Below are positions 38,301-48,900 of a stretch of 64,000 nt of DNA, one piece after another. The translations under genes were made by a program, and so were the position numbers. The notes under the pieces are model-generated. The model was not told the DNA's origin, did not search any database, and was given only the letters and a program-made list of their open reading frames with translations. Every line of letters begins with the position of its first letter. Position 1 is the first letter of the stretch. Source of the DNA: Haliotis asinina (Eukaryota > Mollusca > Gastropoda > Lepetellida > Haliotidae); the NCBI RefSeq assembly GCF_037392515.1, contig NC_090282.1, forward strand, positions 33,903,054 through 33,967,053, given 5' to 3'.

Positions 38301-39397
38301 TGACGGTTGTCAAAATGACTACATGGAAGCGTTTGATGGTATGATTATTGTCACATGTATGTCAGTACCTATTCATTTTCCGAAATGTTGTATGTGCAGT
38401 GATGATGGCATTTATCCTTTGTGGGGGCATTTGGAAGGCACGACTCATTTGCAGTTGGAACCTGTCCAGTTAATACAGTTGTGCATACTTCTTAATGACA
38501 CGGGTGATTGAGTTTGGGTAGACCAAACATATCCTTATCATCTACATCAAGGGTTAACGTAAGGTGTTTGTGTCTGGGTTTACAGAGGTTCATTTTTTGA
38601 ATGACCAAAATGTTTCATAGTTATCTAACGTACGTGCTTGTCAACTTGTATCATTCGCCTTATAGTTTTGAACAGGTTGCTTGCCTGTGGCTGTGAAGTA
38701 TGATTTCATCTTGGAGTTGGTTTGGGGTGATTCGAATTCGACCAAAAGGTTATTGTGTTATTGTATTTGAAATCCTCTAGGCGCAGATTCCAGTGCCCCC
38801 TCTCTTGCACGCTGGTGTGGAAGCAGTCAACCACGTATAATGGCTTCAAGCTCTGTGATGTTCGTGAAGTTCAAGTCGAATTCCCATACAGTCGACAAAG
38901 GTTTCAGGATCTTATACTCTAAGTACAGATATAACCCTGGTAAGTGTACAATTACGTATACGCATAGGTATCTACATTTCAAATATGAAACAGTTCCGAC
39001 GTACATCTAGCTGAAGCTGGCATTTAAGGATTCGATATGACTGTTTTCAACTGGAGAAATATGCGCTTGTAACTCTGAAACCATTAACCCATATCATTAG
39101 TGTGGAAACTCTAAATTTGATCAATGTTGGCCTTGAATGTGTAAACGCCTACTTCCAGAACTCCAAGACCCCACAAGCACCGACCACGAGGGACAGGGGA
39201 TTATTATTGGCGCTTCTGTGGGTGGAGTGTGCCTGCTACTTATCATAGTGGGCGTAATATGCGGAATAGTTTGGAGGTCATCCCCTATCAAAAGAGAGCC
39301 GGACACGAGCAACAAGGCGTGGAATATGGATCACAGACCTGAGGACGTTTTCACTCCTCCAACGTTCTCCAGCCAAGAAAAGTTTAATTTGGAATAA
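21264..39397 (+). CDS. Gene B: six-CUB-domain single-pass membrane protein (cubilin-like), 20 exons
   Basis: Spliced CDS of 2517 nt (838 aa). Exons: 21264-21342, 22145-22223, 22636-22757, 24990-25145, 26667-26742, 27020-27171, 27399-27527, 27926-28007, 28388-28515, 29724-29891, 30632-30731, 31255-31391, 34965-35114, 35246-35318, 36172-36299, 37155-37313, 37872-37950, 38217-38338, 38781-38939, 39159-39397. The start is moved: the ATG used in A and C is ACG here, and an ATG four codons upstream in frame takes over (MIHTTVSRITVVLLLGILS). CUB domains end near residues 145, 264, 390, 519, 639 and 759. CUB1-5 keep four cysteines; CUB6 keeps only GCQND and RWCGSS. The helix is about 774-798 (IIIGASVGGVCLLLIIVGV), with a 40-residue tail ending EKFNLE. 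Introns 3, 9, 12 and 15 carry transposon insertions; intron 12 is 3.6 kb. An AATAAA overlaps the stop and is probably not the used signal. B is closest to C. Confidence 0.88.
21598..21772 (-). mobile_element. SINE (ACCCGTGAAG family) relic in gene B intron 1
   Basis: It reads forward as TTTAACACCTCACTCAGTAAC...ATATGGCGATCTGTAAA and so on, the reverse of the element seen whole at 54968-55223. The same insertion is present in gene C intron 1 (46234-46565), so it predates the B/C split. Confidence 0.65.
23152..23275 (-). mobile_element. tRNA-derived SINE in gene B intron 3
   Basis: The minus strand has GAAGACCCGGGTTCGACT (box B region), a TGTGAAGCCCATTTCC body, GGAATAGTGCTAAAAGTGG and CGTAAAACTAAACTCACTC. 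It is one of the clearer copies of this family here; box A at the 5' end is degraded. Confidence 0.75.
23624..24915 (-). mobile_element. 5'-truncated LINE copy in gene B intron 3
   Basis: Minus-strand copy of the LINE at 1-3538. It begins within RNase H (VIGSRTISSGIPDNSSNFT, AEANAISMALKYI), continues through the C-terminal Cys motif region (DPSFCIL...GRITVK) and ends with the 3' UTR and tail. Its RNase H is broken by frameshifts and stops. It is absent from the matching intron of gene C, so it inserted after the B/C split. Confidence 0.8.
25706..26018. repeat. Diverged tandem duplication in gene B intron 4
   Basis: A unit of about 205 bases occurs twice. Shared blocks are TTTGCAAGTAATAG, GGTGTGTGGAAAATRTGACAT and CGCCATTGA (25711-25808 and 25912-26014). 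Confidence 0.65.
26302..26344. repeat. (GT)n microsatellite in gene B intron 4
   Basis: Twenty-one or so uninterrupted GT units. Confidence 0.95.
29285..29525 (+). mobile_element. Tc1-like transposase N-terminal relic in gene B intron 9
   Basis: The frame from 29287 reads ARNQATGCLEAGVSVPEVAR then YFDINRLHCIQNRYNATQTT, the helix-turn-helix DNA-binding region typical of Tc1/mariner transposases. It is followed after stops by TIARQVRHITRQHQRD, as in the second helix-turn-helix. No DDE catalytic part or terminal repeats are present, so it is a fragment. Confidence 0.7.
32590..34445 (-). mobile_element. L2/CR1-like LINE fragment nested in the Tc1-like element
   Basis: Minus-strand reading gives, in order: LNELNTFYNRFDDDFSAA, TSLAMKCFERLILPYL, FSSTFNTIQPHLLIQKLI, GAPQGCVMSPVLF, LVKFGDDASLVALITD (FGDD in place of YADD), WCERHYLRLNVSKIREM, VESVTEYEYLGIIQDNKLNW, FLRKLRSFQVE and a C-terminal LLPSGLGYQVSKLK. 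This block order is that of L2-type reverse transcriptases. It is split by the insertion at 33399-33774 and by frameshifts and stops, and it lacks the endonuclease. Confidence 0.8.
33399..33774. mobile_element. Fold-back insertion with 113-base arms, Penelope-like tail sequence
   Basis: Near-perfect inverted arms (about 33399-33511 and 33622-33734, one or two mismatches) flank a loop that holds two copies of a roughly 55-base direct repeat (CATACCTACATGTTGTT units). The insert is bounded by a perfect 12-base target duplication, CTGGGGACATCA, at 33387-33398 and 33775-33786. Each arm carries CGGTATAAGGATCCATACCG followed by AAACGTCG, which resembles the tails of Penelope-like elements. It is noncoding and looks fairly young because the arms agree so well. 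Confidence 0.8.
34768..34911 (+). mobile_element. tRNA-derived SINE relic in gene B intron 12
   Basis: GCGTTTGCTCGTCACGACGAAG, a weak box B (TGTTCAGTTCC), GTCTGAAGCCCATT and GATATTGCTAAAAGCGGC then GCTCACTG follow the family order. It sits at the same place before exon 13 as the copy at 55241-55371 in gene C. Confidence 0.65.
35418..35562 (+). mobile_element. SINE (ACCCGTGAAG family) relic in gene B intron 14
   Basis: It starts ACCCGTCAAGATCCGGGTTAG and ends GCCACCATATAGCTGGAATA...GGCATAAAACTAAACTCGC. The middle is deleted. Gene C intron 14 holds the same insertion at 55878-55992 but with different parts preserved. Confidence 0.72.
36426..36808 (-). mobile_element. tRNA-derived SINE of a second family, compound, in gene B intron 15
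   Basis: The minus strand shows box A (GCGGTGGCTGAGCGGGCTAG) and box B (GCGGGTTCGAGTCCCGG). They are followed by a tail (AAAGTAGTAGAATTTGTAC, TGAAATCCCAAATATGACAT) that occurs twice, at 36440-36508 and 36731-36795. The target duplication CAAGGAGGCA flanks the whole (36426-36435, 36799-36808). It is too altered to be a working tRNA gene. Confidence 0.72.
37054..37113. repeat. Compound AC/AT/TG/TC microsatellite in gene B intron 15
   Basis: ACACACAC, TATACATACATAC and TGTGTGTCTCTC tracts lie about 40 bases before exon 16. Confidence 0.9.
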
Positions 39398-41150
39398 AAA
39401 TCAAACAAATCATGAGCTTACCACTGACAGGGGTTCCATTTATAAAATGTCGGGAAAAAGAAAGTAGTGAACTATGCCTGGCTAAAATACTAAACATTAA
39501 CCGCATTGCAGGCACATGTATCATACATGTAGGCGGTTCTAAGTGCAGCTTCGTTAAATGGTATACGTATTTCACAACGATGACGTCCCTGAAGAAACCC
39601 CCCCCCACCACCACCACCAATTTCCAAGCACATAATAATGAATTTTGTAGGCATTGTCATAGGCTGAGTTGTCTCACATCCGACATCCTCTAAAACTGAG
39701 ATACCCACCAGTTGTACGAATGCACGCCCTGGCACCCAAATGTCCTTATAACGTTATTCGAGATGGCGAGCTTGTCACTCGGTGCAGCTGATGACAGTTC
39801 TGATTTCCGTGAAGATGGATCCTGCTCTAACAGTGTAGACAATCACATATGTATGTGCTTAACGTAATGTCAAGGCTTACCCTGTAAGTCAACCATAAAT
39901 GTTTTCAGTGAGGATTGTGATCACGGTGCCATGAAACAAATCCTTGAGATCCCTGCAATATGAAGTCTAATGATGTAGTGCTGGTTGCTGTTGTTGTTGG
40001 CCTAGGAATAGTAACACCATGTGTTCAAGAACGTCATCTCTATCACGTTAATGGTCCCGGTGTCACATAAATGCACGTCTTTGAAAGCAGCCTCACGCCA
40101 GTATATACCCCCAAACACCCATCATTACTGAGTAAGCCGAACATGCTTAGTAAAGAGCACGTTATCTGTCAGCTTTCCACAGTCCTCCCACGTTAATGTT
40201 CCTTGTATTTCTCAGAAGTACCTATACTATGAAATACATATGTATTAGGAGTGCTGTTTTGAAGGGAGATAATGTTCTGCTATGTTATTTCAGTCAAATA
40301 CTATTTACATGCGTATACTTTCTCTAACCCGACAGTTTATAGCCCCTTTATCCACTCTTTTTGAAAAATTTTAAACTGTAATAATGTATGGCTGTGAAAT
40401 TATTCGAGGAATAAGTAACTCTGCTCTTAAATTTTCAAGAAGAGATTAGACTATAGACCATTTGATTAGTATCATGTATTATGCTGCTCCTTTTGGAAAC
40501 GGTATGTGAGAATCTATACGAACATATTCTAAAATCGTTATTAGTATTTTATTCATTCAAAGTACATATGTGCAGAAACAACAGAACTGGTGTATCCTGA
40601 CATCACGCATTCTTTGCGTATGCTTCTGTGTGTGTGTGTTACAGATCAATATACTCAGTAACGATTACATGTTTCAGCGTTTTCGTGTAAGCATTTTGTT
40701 ACATAAATACCCAGATTATATGTGTATTTGTTATTGCCCGTGGTGTTGTTACTCCAGTCTCATTACAATGATCTGTAAATATGCCAACAGTCAACTACAG
40801 GGGTTGGTTTCAGGAAAATATCAGACACAATGAAGTTGTAAGCCAAAGCATTTCAAACCTTCATAGGACAGTTCAAAAACAATGAAGTATCCTTCCAGGG
40901 GGAATCGCAATTATAGCGTTTAATCATGCATGTTTTGTTGCATTCATGTTTCCTGTTTATGTGTAAGATGTTTATGACATCATCCAACTAATGGCGCTTC
41001 TGCAGCATCTGAAATAACTCCATGTATCTAGAAATTAGAGTCATTAGAAATCAAATCAACCATTTGGGGTTCTCTAAAATGTACCACCTATTTCATAACA
41101 AAATATTTTTACGACACTCAGCTATGACCTATTTATGTAGTGTCGGGCAA
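39398..41150. repeat. Duplicated 3' flank, gene B copy
   Basis: Noncoding DNA that aligns with 59642-61130 behind gene C (GCCATGAAACAAATCCTT, TGAAAGCAGCCTC, ACACCCA(T/C)CATTA) and, from about 40290, with 16034-17100 behind gene A. A CCCCCCCACCACC run lies at 39599-39615. No gene is supported. Confidence 0.65.
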
Positions 41151-43187
41151 GAGGAACATAAACAAACCTCGAGGGTACATGAGCCCATGGCCCCCTCGTG
41201 ACCAGTGGACAACTTATACTAATATCACTGTAACAGCGAGACCTAGTAAATACATGTCTCAGATTCATTATATTGCTCATCTGGTCTGGTTGAATTAACA
41301 GATGCCTGCCTGGTGTGTTGGCTTATTTCCTGCACTAATTCCTGCATGTTCAACATGGTGTTAAAAATGAATAATTTAATTATCATTTTGGAAATGTATG
41401 ACAATATGACTGTGATATATGTAATACCCTATAGAATTCTTCTACATATGAAAGTGATACAAATACTGCTTGAATGTTGCTACGCTTTTGCTACCGTTTA
41501 TTGGTATGTGTAAACAGAAAATGCAAGCAAAGATGATTTCAGATGCTATTAAACTCTTTTCCACAATACCATTGATACGTTTTATTTGTTTTAATTCATG
41601 CAAATCAGCAGAACATTTTTAAAACAGTGAATTGGCATTGTTTTACAATTTTATGCACTCTACAAGAGACTTTCCTTGTTATCAAAGGTGACAGTGGTGA
41701 GTTTAAATGGTTTGTCTTTGTCTCAATGCAGAATAATGTTTCAGCCTTTGTTTTGAACATCTAGATCGCTGTGATTGGTTTATATCGGCGTGGTTGAAAA
41801 TAGGACAATTTAGCGCTTCTCAAAATGCATTTCATTTAAATATGAATGCTTTTGAGAATTGTCTGTCGTGGTTTGCATAAAGCTGTCTAACATATCTTTG
41901 ACAGACAGACATACAAAGAGTTTGTTTGCGTAATATCGGCCTAGTAGCCTATAATACTGTTAACAGGATATATAATCGATGTACAGAGGTCAGCTGGATT
42001 CAGCTTGAAATACATTATGCAGAAATAAAGCAGAAAAAATAAATACCTGACTAGTTTTATTTGAAGATCGATTCTAAGGTTAATGAACCTCTATACACGT
42101 TTCGAAGTTGTACTAAATATTTTTCACGAACACATTCGCAGTATTTCTCGTATCCAGCTTTCAAGGCATTACTACAGTGTACAAAATTATAGGCTGCTGT
42201 GGGGATATGTTTTAAGCATCTAAATTTGTTTATCTTCATACTGATATTTGAAAATCGGAATTTGCAGTACGTTTCTATTAAGTGTATGCTTTTGAATTCA
42301 GTGATATACGGTTCCAGCTTAAGGTCATATTTGAATTGTGAATAGTGTCAGAAAAACGTTGAGCTGCAAATATCATGATGTCAAGTCTGGAAGGCTATAT
42401 CTTTGATACGTTGTTGGAAGGTTGTGATGAATGAATACATGTGAAAATACGTTTTGGAATAAAACAGATCTTACACTTGACACCCAACTATTTTTGCCCA
42501 TATCGTCATAGGTTTTGAGCATCTAATAACACTGTATAGGATAACGTTGTTGATTCATGTGTAGCAGAAACTTAGTTACTTTGATATCGCTATAGATATA
42601 CATTGGATAACACCCGAGTTCACCGAGGATAGCCTGGTTAGAGGCAAAACTACGTCACCTGAATCCTTTCAGTTGAATTTGACTATAAGTGTTACCAAAT
42701 TTCAGCTCCGTAGAGTAGTATCGTTGCTATCTTCCTACAGAAGTAATCCGTGCCGTAGAGTATTTTATTTCCTGTTTGTTTGTTTTTTCTTATTTTTTTC
42801 TAAATGTAGAAAGACATGCTTTCTTTGCGTGTTTTAAACGCTTTTCTCCATATTAATCTTGAAGATAACACGATACCGAGAGTTACAACCACTATAGGCT
42901 GATCACCGATGAACCATTTCTCCGATTTCGCCAGAATTCAACCATTTCGATGTGATATGTGACATTTTTAAGTTCAATTTCAGTCCCCATATGAACGGAA
43001 TGACTCCAGGAGCCTTCGCTGTCGTTGAAGGCCAATAATGCTACTGGCAAAAGGAACGACGTAATCGGCCAAAATTATCAGCAGTAGATCTTATATATCC
43101 TGAGAAATGAACACTCCACAGTTGCAAGACTTATGCACTTCAGTGGCAAATTCATTCATTCAAACGGGACATGGGATACATCCTTGA
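41151..43187. other. Intergenic DNA between genes B and C, no supported gene
   Basis: AT-rich sequence. The few frames of 60-66 codons show no domain and no relation to the neighbours, and I see no repeat that I recognise. Confidence 0.5.
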
Positions 43188-43976
43188 GAGTGAGTGAGTT
43201 ATAATTCACGTCACATCGGCACTATTTCATCCGAGAACAAACAAGATTATAAAGAATGATATTATGTATAAGTACAGTAAAATAACTAGAGTTATTAATT
43301 AAATGATAATTAATGATTAATGATAAATGATTAAATGATCCTTCATTGTTTTGATATTAAAATATTTCTCCCTTGTGATGGCAAAATACAGTCAAGCAAG
43401 ACATGGCTGACGGTGATTTCTTTATCACAAGGGATACAAAACGGACGATCCTCACCTTTAATTAAGTATATATTCATGTCTATATCTAGTATGGCCACTG
43501 CGACATCGTCGCATTACGACCTCTTCATATCTGGACTGACAACCCAAGTAGGTGTAACCCATATAGGGTTTTATAGCATGTAATTTATTGATACCGTCTA
43601 CATCAGATCACGGATAGAAGATCTAACTGAAGCTTTATAATCTGAATATGGAATCAGAAGAGTTGTCACATGCTTGTTAAATGCTGCCTTAGCAGCAAGA
43701 TCCGTCATTGTGTTCCCAGAGATTCCTATAATACTGGGTACCCAACAAAAGACGATGTCACACTGGCTAGTAGCAAGATCATTATATAACTCAATAATTT
43801 CAATTAAATGAGGATGTTTCCAAGACAGGTTTTTAATAGCCTAAAGACATGAAAGAGAGTCAGGAAAGATTATATATTGTTTATGTGTAGGATGTCTTTG
43901 AAAGTATTTGAGAGCTGTTAGTTTTGCGTTTGCTTCAGCTGTGAAAACAGAGATATTTTGGATCCAATGACACATG
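43188..43976 (-). mobile_element. 5'-truncated, decayed LINE copy
   Basis: Minus-strand relative of the LINE at 1-3538. It starts inside RNase H near the ATAAACAATATATAATC and TGTGACATCGTCTTTTGTTGG blocks, continues through CCGTCATTGTGTTCCCAG-type sequence, and ends with a short TGCCGATGTGACGTGAATTA segment and ACTCACTCACTC tail. Most of the 3' UTR is deleted. Confidence 0.72.
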
Positions 43977-44049
43977 GCTCATGAACTACTTCATGAGAGA
44001 TATCACACGCTACTCTTCTTGAATTACCAATATTTGAATTAGAAGGGTA

Positions 44050-44500
44050 ACTTTCCATGACATCCACGTTGCACTAACACATATAATAAATGTCCACAAA
44101 TTCAAATGCTTTATTAAAGTCAATGAGTCAGCAGTAGAAATGACCTTTTGTTTTACCCAAATGTTTGGAACACAATGCCTGTAGGGTAAATAAATGATAG
44201 GTAGTAGAATATTGGGGACGGAATCCTGTTTGGCTTTTGACTTAATTCGTTAAATTCAATCCATTCAATCCAGTCGCGTCTCAGTTATTATCATTGTTGT
44301 AAAGACTTCACATATTATTTAATAAATAATAAAGAATATTTACAAGTGAAATTACTCTGTAATTTGATGGATCTGTCTTTTCTTAAGTATAGGTAATGTC
44401 ATATCTCTTCACTATCGCATGATAGTTCCTAAGTTATTCATAAAGTTATGAGGGCATGATTTCTTTTGGCATCTACTGTATTTCCGTATTTTACAAAACG
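44050..44500 (-). mobile_element. Reverse transcriptase fragment of another LINE
   Basis: In shifting minus-strand frames I read QTGFRPQYSTT-like sequence, FTLQALCSKHLGKTKGHFYC, then LIDFNKAFEFVD, which matches the F-D-x-x-K-A-F-D box of reverse transcriptase. It differs from both the RNase-H LINE and the L2-like LINE and is heavily broken. Confidence 0.55.
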
Positions 44501-45059
44501 TATTTGGGCCAGAATCCAGAACGTGTCAAGTAAATCAATCAGACTAGAAGGTAGTGAATGGCTTATCCATGACTGTGATGACACATGACACATCTCTGGA
44601 GACCTTTTTTGTTCCTGCGGTTCCGTATGCGGGGTTATTGGTGATTACATGACTGTACTTTTGTATATGTCTCATTTAAGGACTGTAAAAGCATGTTCAT
44701 ACTTATAAAACTCAAGAAATTTCATAGACATTTGATTCATTAGAAAGCACAAACATTAATTTCTGCGTCAGTTCTGGTGTTTATTAAAAAGTAAAAACCA
44801 GAGAAAATGAAAAAGAATAAACGGAAGAATCGCTACGAGAAAATATGAAAGGATATCTGAAAACCAGTGACGACACCAGATGCTGGCAAAATCTCTACGG
44901 AAATTAGAATAAAGCACTCGTTTACTGTTAGATATTCAAAATAGTACACTTTAGTGACTGTCAAATTGATTTTTCTGATGACATTCACAACATCACCCGA
45001 ACACAACCACTCTGAGAACCAACATGCAAAATGTGTTGCATAAATTTGCTCTACTGCCA

Positions 45060-45620
45060 ACTCTTGTAATCATTCCTCTGACACAACGGGTCCTAACATC
45101 CCATTCTGGATGATAGTTTTCGTCCATGGAGGATAATGCCCCAGAAAGAGTTGTTAACGAACTTGTTTAGATCTAAAACTTCACTAGTGGACTGGATCAC
45201 TTGATCTTAATCCCACTGAACATGTTTGAGACATTATTGGCTATCGTGTTTATGGCATCCATGTTCATCCTCAGGCTCGTGGATGACCTGGACCAGGCGT
45301 TACCGAGAGAATGGTAGAACATCCCACAACATCCCACTGTAAAGGCTCATTTCGTCAATGCAAAGACGTGTAGAAGTTCATCATGGTCTTACGCATCACT
45401 GAACTCTGCTTCCCTGTCTATAACTGAATGTTTGGTCCATCAATGCAGCACATTTTGTACGACTGTTTCAAGGGTACATGCTTTTGTTGATTTCTAAGTC
45501 TGTCTTTGGTCAATACCATTTCAATTCATTTTGTTAATCACGTGTACACGTTTCACTTTTCTATGGCATTATTCCATGCTTTGCAATTTCAATGAATGAA
45601 AATGTATTCAATCTGAGACT
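45060..45620 (+). mobile_element. Tc1-like transposase C-terminal relic upstream of gene C
   Basis: Short pieces in shifting frames read LDLNPTEHVWDIIGYRVYG, HVHPQARG, LDQALPREW, NIPQHPTVKAHF. The DLNPxEHxWD motif holds the last catalytic acidic residue of Tc1/mariner transposases. Terminal repeats were not found. It ends about 350 bases before the gene C start. Confidence 0.65.
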
Positions 45621-45779
45621 ACACATTTGTGTTGCTGAATTTCTTGTGAAGAGTATGTATGAAAGACATAAACGACACATGACAGAAGTTATGTCGCCAT
45701 AAGAGCATCGGCTGTCTTCACGTCCTCATGCCTAACGTGTTAGGCTAAATAAATAGAAATGTCACCCCACTGCATGTCA

Positions 45780-45979
45780 TTCAATATTTATTTTTCTGCT
45801 CATAACAGTTTCGACATTTGGAAAAAGATTGTGAAATAATGAATTGCACTAACATAGTACCCTCATAAATAACGTGACATACCACAGTTGCTAGGTCGAT
45901 AAGGCACAGGCACAACTCTACATAAGAGGAAAACACCCCTTTGTGCGCCATACGGCGGGCAGAGCTGAGGATACATACA
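45780..45979 (+). promoter_or_regulatory. Gene C promoter block with TATA-like box
   Basis: CACAGTTGCTAGGTCGATAA and AACTCTACATAAGAGGAAAAC match the upstream DNA of genes A and B. The TATA-like TACATAAG lies at 45919-45926, 61 bases before the ATG, the same distance as in gene A. Confidence 0.55.
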
Positions 45980-48900
45980 ATGGCATCACAAATCACTGCG
46001 GTCCTGCTCTTGGGGATTCTGTATCCAGTACTTTCCACAAATACAGGTAACTAGATGTATTACTGACACATCAGTCTGTTGATAATGCATAGATGTCAGA
46101 GTGACATTGTACGTAGTAACACTCAATAATCATTATCAAACCATATGGTCGTTAATAAAACCAAGTTCTATATTCATAAGGTATTTGATACAAGAGGAAT
46201 CAACACTTATTTTTAATTCTGAATTCTCAAGGTTAGTTGTTTAACGCCGCACTCAGTAACAGGAAAGGATAGGACAGGATATTTATATAACGCGCATATC
46301 CTTGCAACTGGTGCATGCTCAATGCGCTTGTATTTGTTTCCCTGCATCTTTGGATGCCACTCTCAACGTCACATTGTATTATCAAGCTCAACTCCCTGGG
46401 GAGTATGCAACTCTATGGCGGTCTGTAAATAACTGAGTCTAGAAAAAACAATCCAGGAATAAAGTTCATAAACATCACTCAAATTAGATACGATGACCGG
46501 CAGTAAAAACGTGAACGCGTCTGACCACCGCATCCCATTGGCCGCCTCTCATGATACGCTTTGACGAAGACCAATTCTTTCCGCTGTGTACAAGTCGAAA
46601 TCGAGTTCAGTATATGGAGATACGAGTATAACAAGCGGTATCTTCCCTAGGTCTCCATACCTGCTGTGTATACCTCAGCTCATACATGTGACAGAAATTC
46701 ACGAAAGGAAATTTATCAGCTTCATCAATAGTCTACGATAACATTCTATGGGGCACCGAGAGGCCAATTGTCTCATAGCGATGCTACCGTCTGTGTCCAG
46801 TTGCATCAGCTTGCCTTTTGGATACAAAGAGTCATTGATGCGAGTCACACCCGTTATTATCATGTTCCTGTGTCTAACAGCCAACGATGGATTGTTGAAC
46901 CAACCGAAAAATGTGTTTTCTTTACAGGTGATTGCTTCACGGACATCCATCTTTCCGGTGATACGAAAACCGTAACATCTCCAGGATTCCTAAAGTCGTA
47001 TAGCAGGTGAGACGCCATATTCGATAACGAAGAGCGTAAATTGTGTTTCCCAGGAATCACTGCCTAGACGAACCCTCCAAGAACTTTCCGAAGAGTATGA
47101 AGGCTCCCCAACACTGACGTCTTCTGCATTACCCAGATTGTCAGAAGGGCTGTGCTCCCTGTGGAGAACCCGCTCTCAAACTATAGTAAGAGCATCAGGC
47201 CCATCGTCAGTCCAAATGAAACATCAGTAAATAAGAAATAATGTAATGAATAATGATGGTACGTAGGGTTTTTTTATTCACATAATTCCATTCAGGAGAC
47301 CTTTAGATGGACGTAATGCTCTTTATTTTTATCGACGATTTTTTTTCCTATAACGTGTTAGTTTAGGTCATAAAATGCATATTGAGTTAGGACGCGTGTT
47401 ACCTCCCTTTGACCACATTTTCACTTTGTATGTAACACCTATAACAGAACAGAGTTACCTCCTCTGAAACGGCGCTGCAATCGCCTCTGCTTAGGGGACA
47501 GACGTGCACACTTGCACTGCTTAGAACTTGAGAAACAATCTCTCCCAGTAGTATTATTGGGGTGACGTCTTCAAATATACACTGTATCTCAATTTCCTCA
47601 CTTAAGGGACAATATACTGTATTCATACTTACGTGTTCATATTTGTATATGCATAGCAATATGTAATATTTCACGTGTTCGACTTAACAAGTGTTCGACT
47701 TAACAAGTGAGATTATCTCCTTTTTGTGACCCATGGCATATTAGTCTACTGATTCAGTGTTGCATGTTCTCTCAGTCTAGAAGAATAAATGCCAGTTTTT
47801 ATTACAATGCATGTCTTGGCAATTATTGTTAGATTATTTAAGTGTTGTTTCAGTCATCAAACGTGCGGGTGGAAAATTCATGCATCATCATCGGAATATC
47901 TTGTGGGCATAAATTATTATGCATCCTTGGAAAAGACGTATTATTGTCAAAGTGGTCTTCTGTCCTTCTATGATGGTAAGCATGCTGCTTGAAAATGTGT
48001 TAACACTAGGGGTCCTTGGGCTTCGGCTGAATATACTGCAATGCTAGTAAAGAGGTCTCAATAGAGACGGGGGCTGATCCCTGTGGGAACTAAACTGGTA
48101 AGCTAATAAAATATGAGGTCAAGAAAAGTGAGTAGAAAAGCTATAGATGAACTGAAGTTACGACACCATACTAGTGACCATGGGTACTTTTGCTTCCTGC
48201 ATGAGCCCTAGCTGGATATTCACCATCCCCTCAGCTGTTAGCAATTTAGACACATCTAGCCAGGCATTACAAATAGATATGCTACGACTGAAAAAGTGGA
48301 AAGTGGTCCAGAAAAGTGATTTTGTGTAATCATATCATGATTATTGTTTTCTGGAAATAGCAAAAAAAACCCCATCAACAAGTATCCATTTCATGTTCAT
48401 AAATCTGTCAAGGTTAGTCATGCATCGAAGGTTTCCACAGGAGAGACATTAATATGTCAAGGTTTTTAACAAATGTAAGAAAACTAGAGACCAGGGCACA
48501 TATCTTCTCGGTCTGTTATACTATCTATTAAATCAGATTGATTGAATTTTACGTTAAAAAGTAACCTCCTTACTATTTCACAGATTTATCATTACAAAGC
48601 CAAAAAAAAAACGAAAAAATTGTCTGACAAAATATTAGTGTTGACTCCACCTAAAATTTACATTAGTCGCCAAAGACTACTGGTTTAGTGGTGTGCATAT
48701 TTATAAATTAAATCTTCGTGAGCGGGTAATGTTTATCTGCTATAGTGCCACGACCCATGACACAAATAAAAGGGCCTTCAACACATTCACTTTTTCTGGA
48801 GAAGAGTACTCGCATTTTCGGGGTGACAGAGTCAAAGTTTCAACTACTCCGCTATCGGAATGATTTCATCAACTCAAGGACAGACAGTTCAATAACAATG

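Noticed and set aside
39393-39398. AATAAA overlapping the gene B stop codon
   Set aside because: A poly(A) signal at the stop codon would leave almost no 3' UTR; no better site was clear, so none is called.
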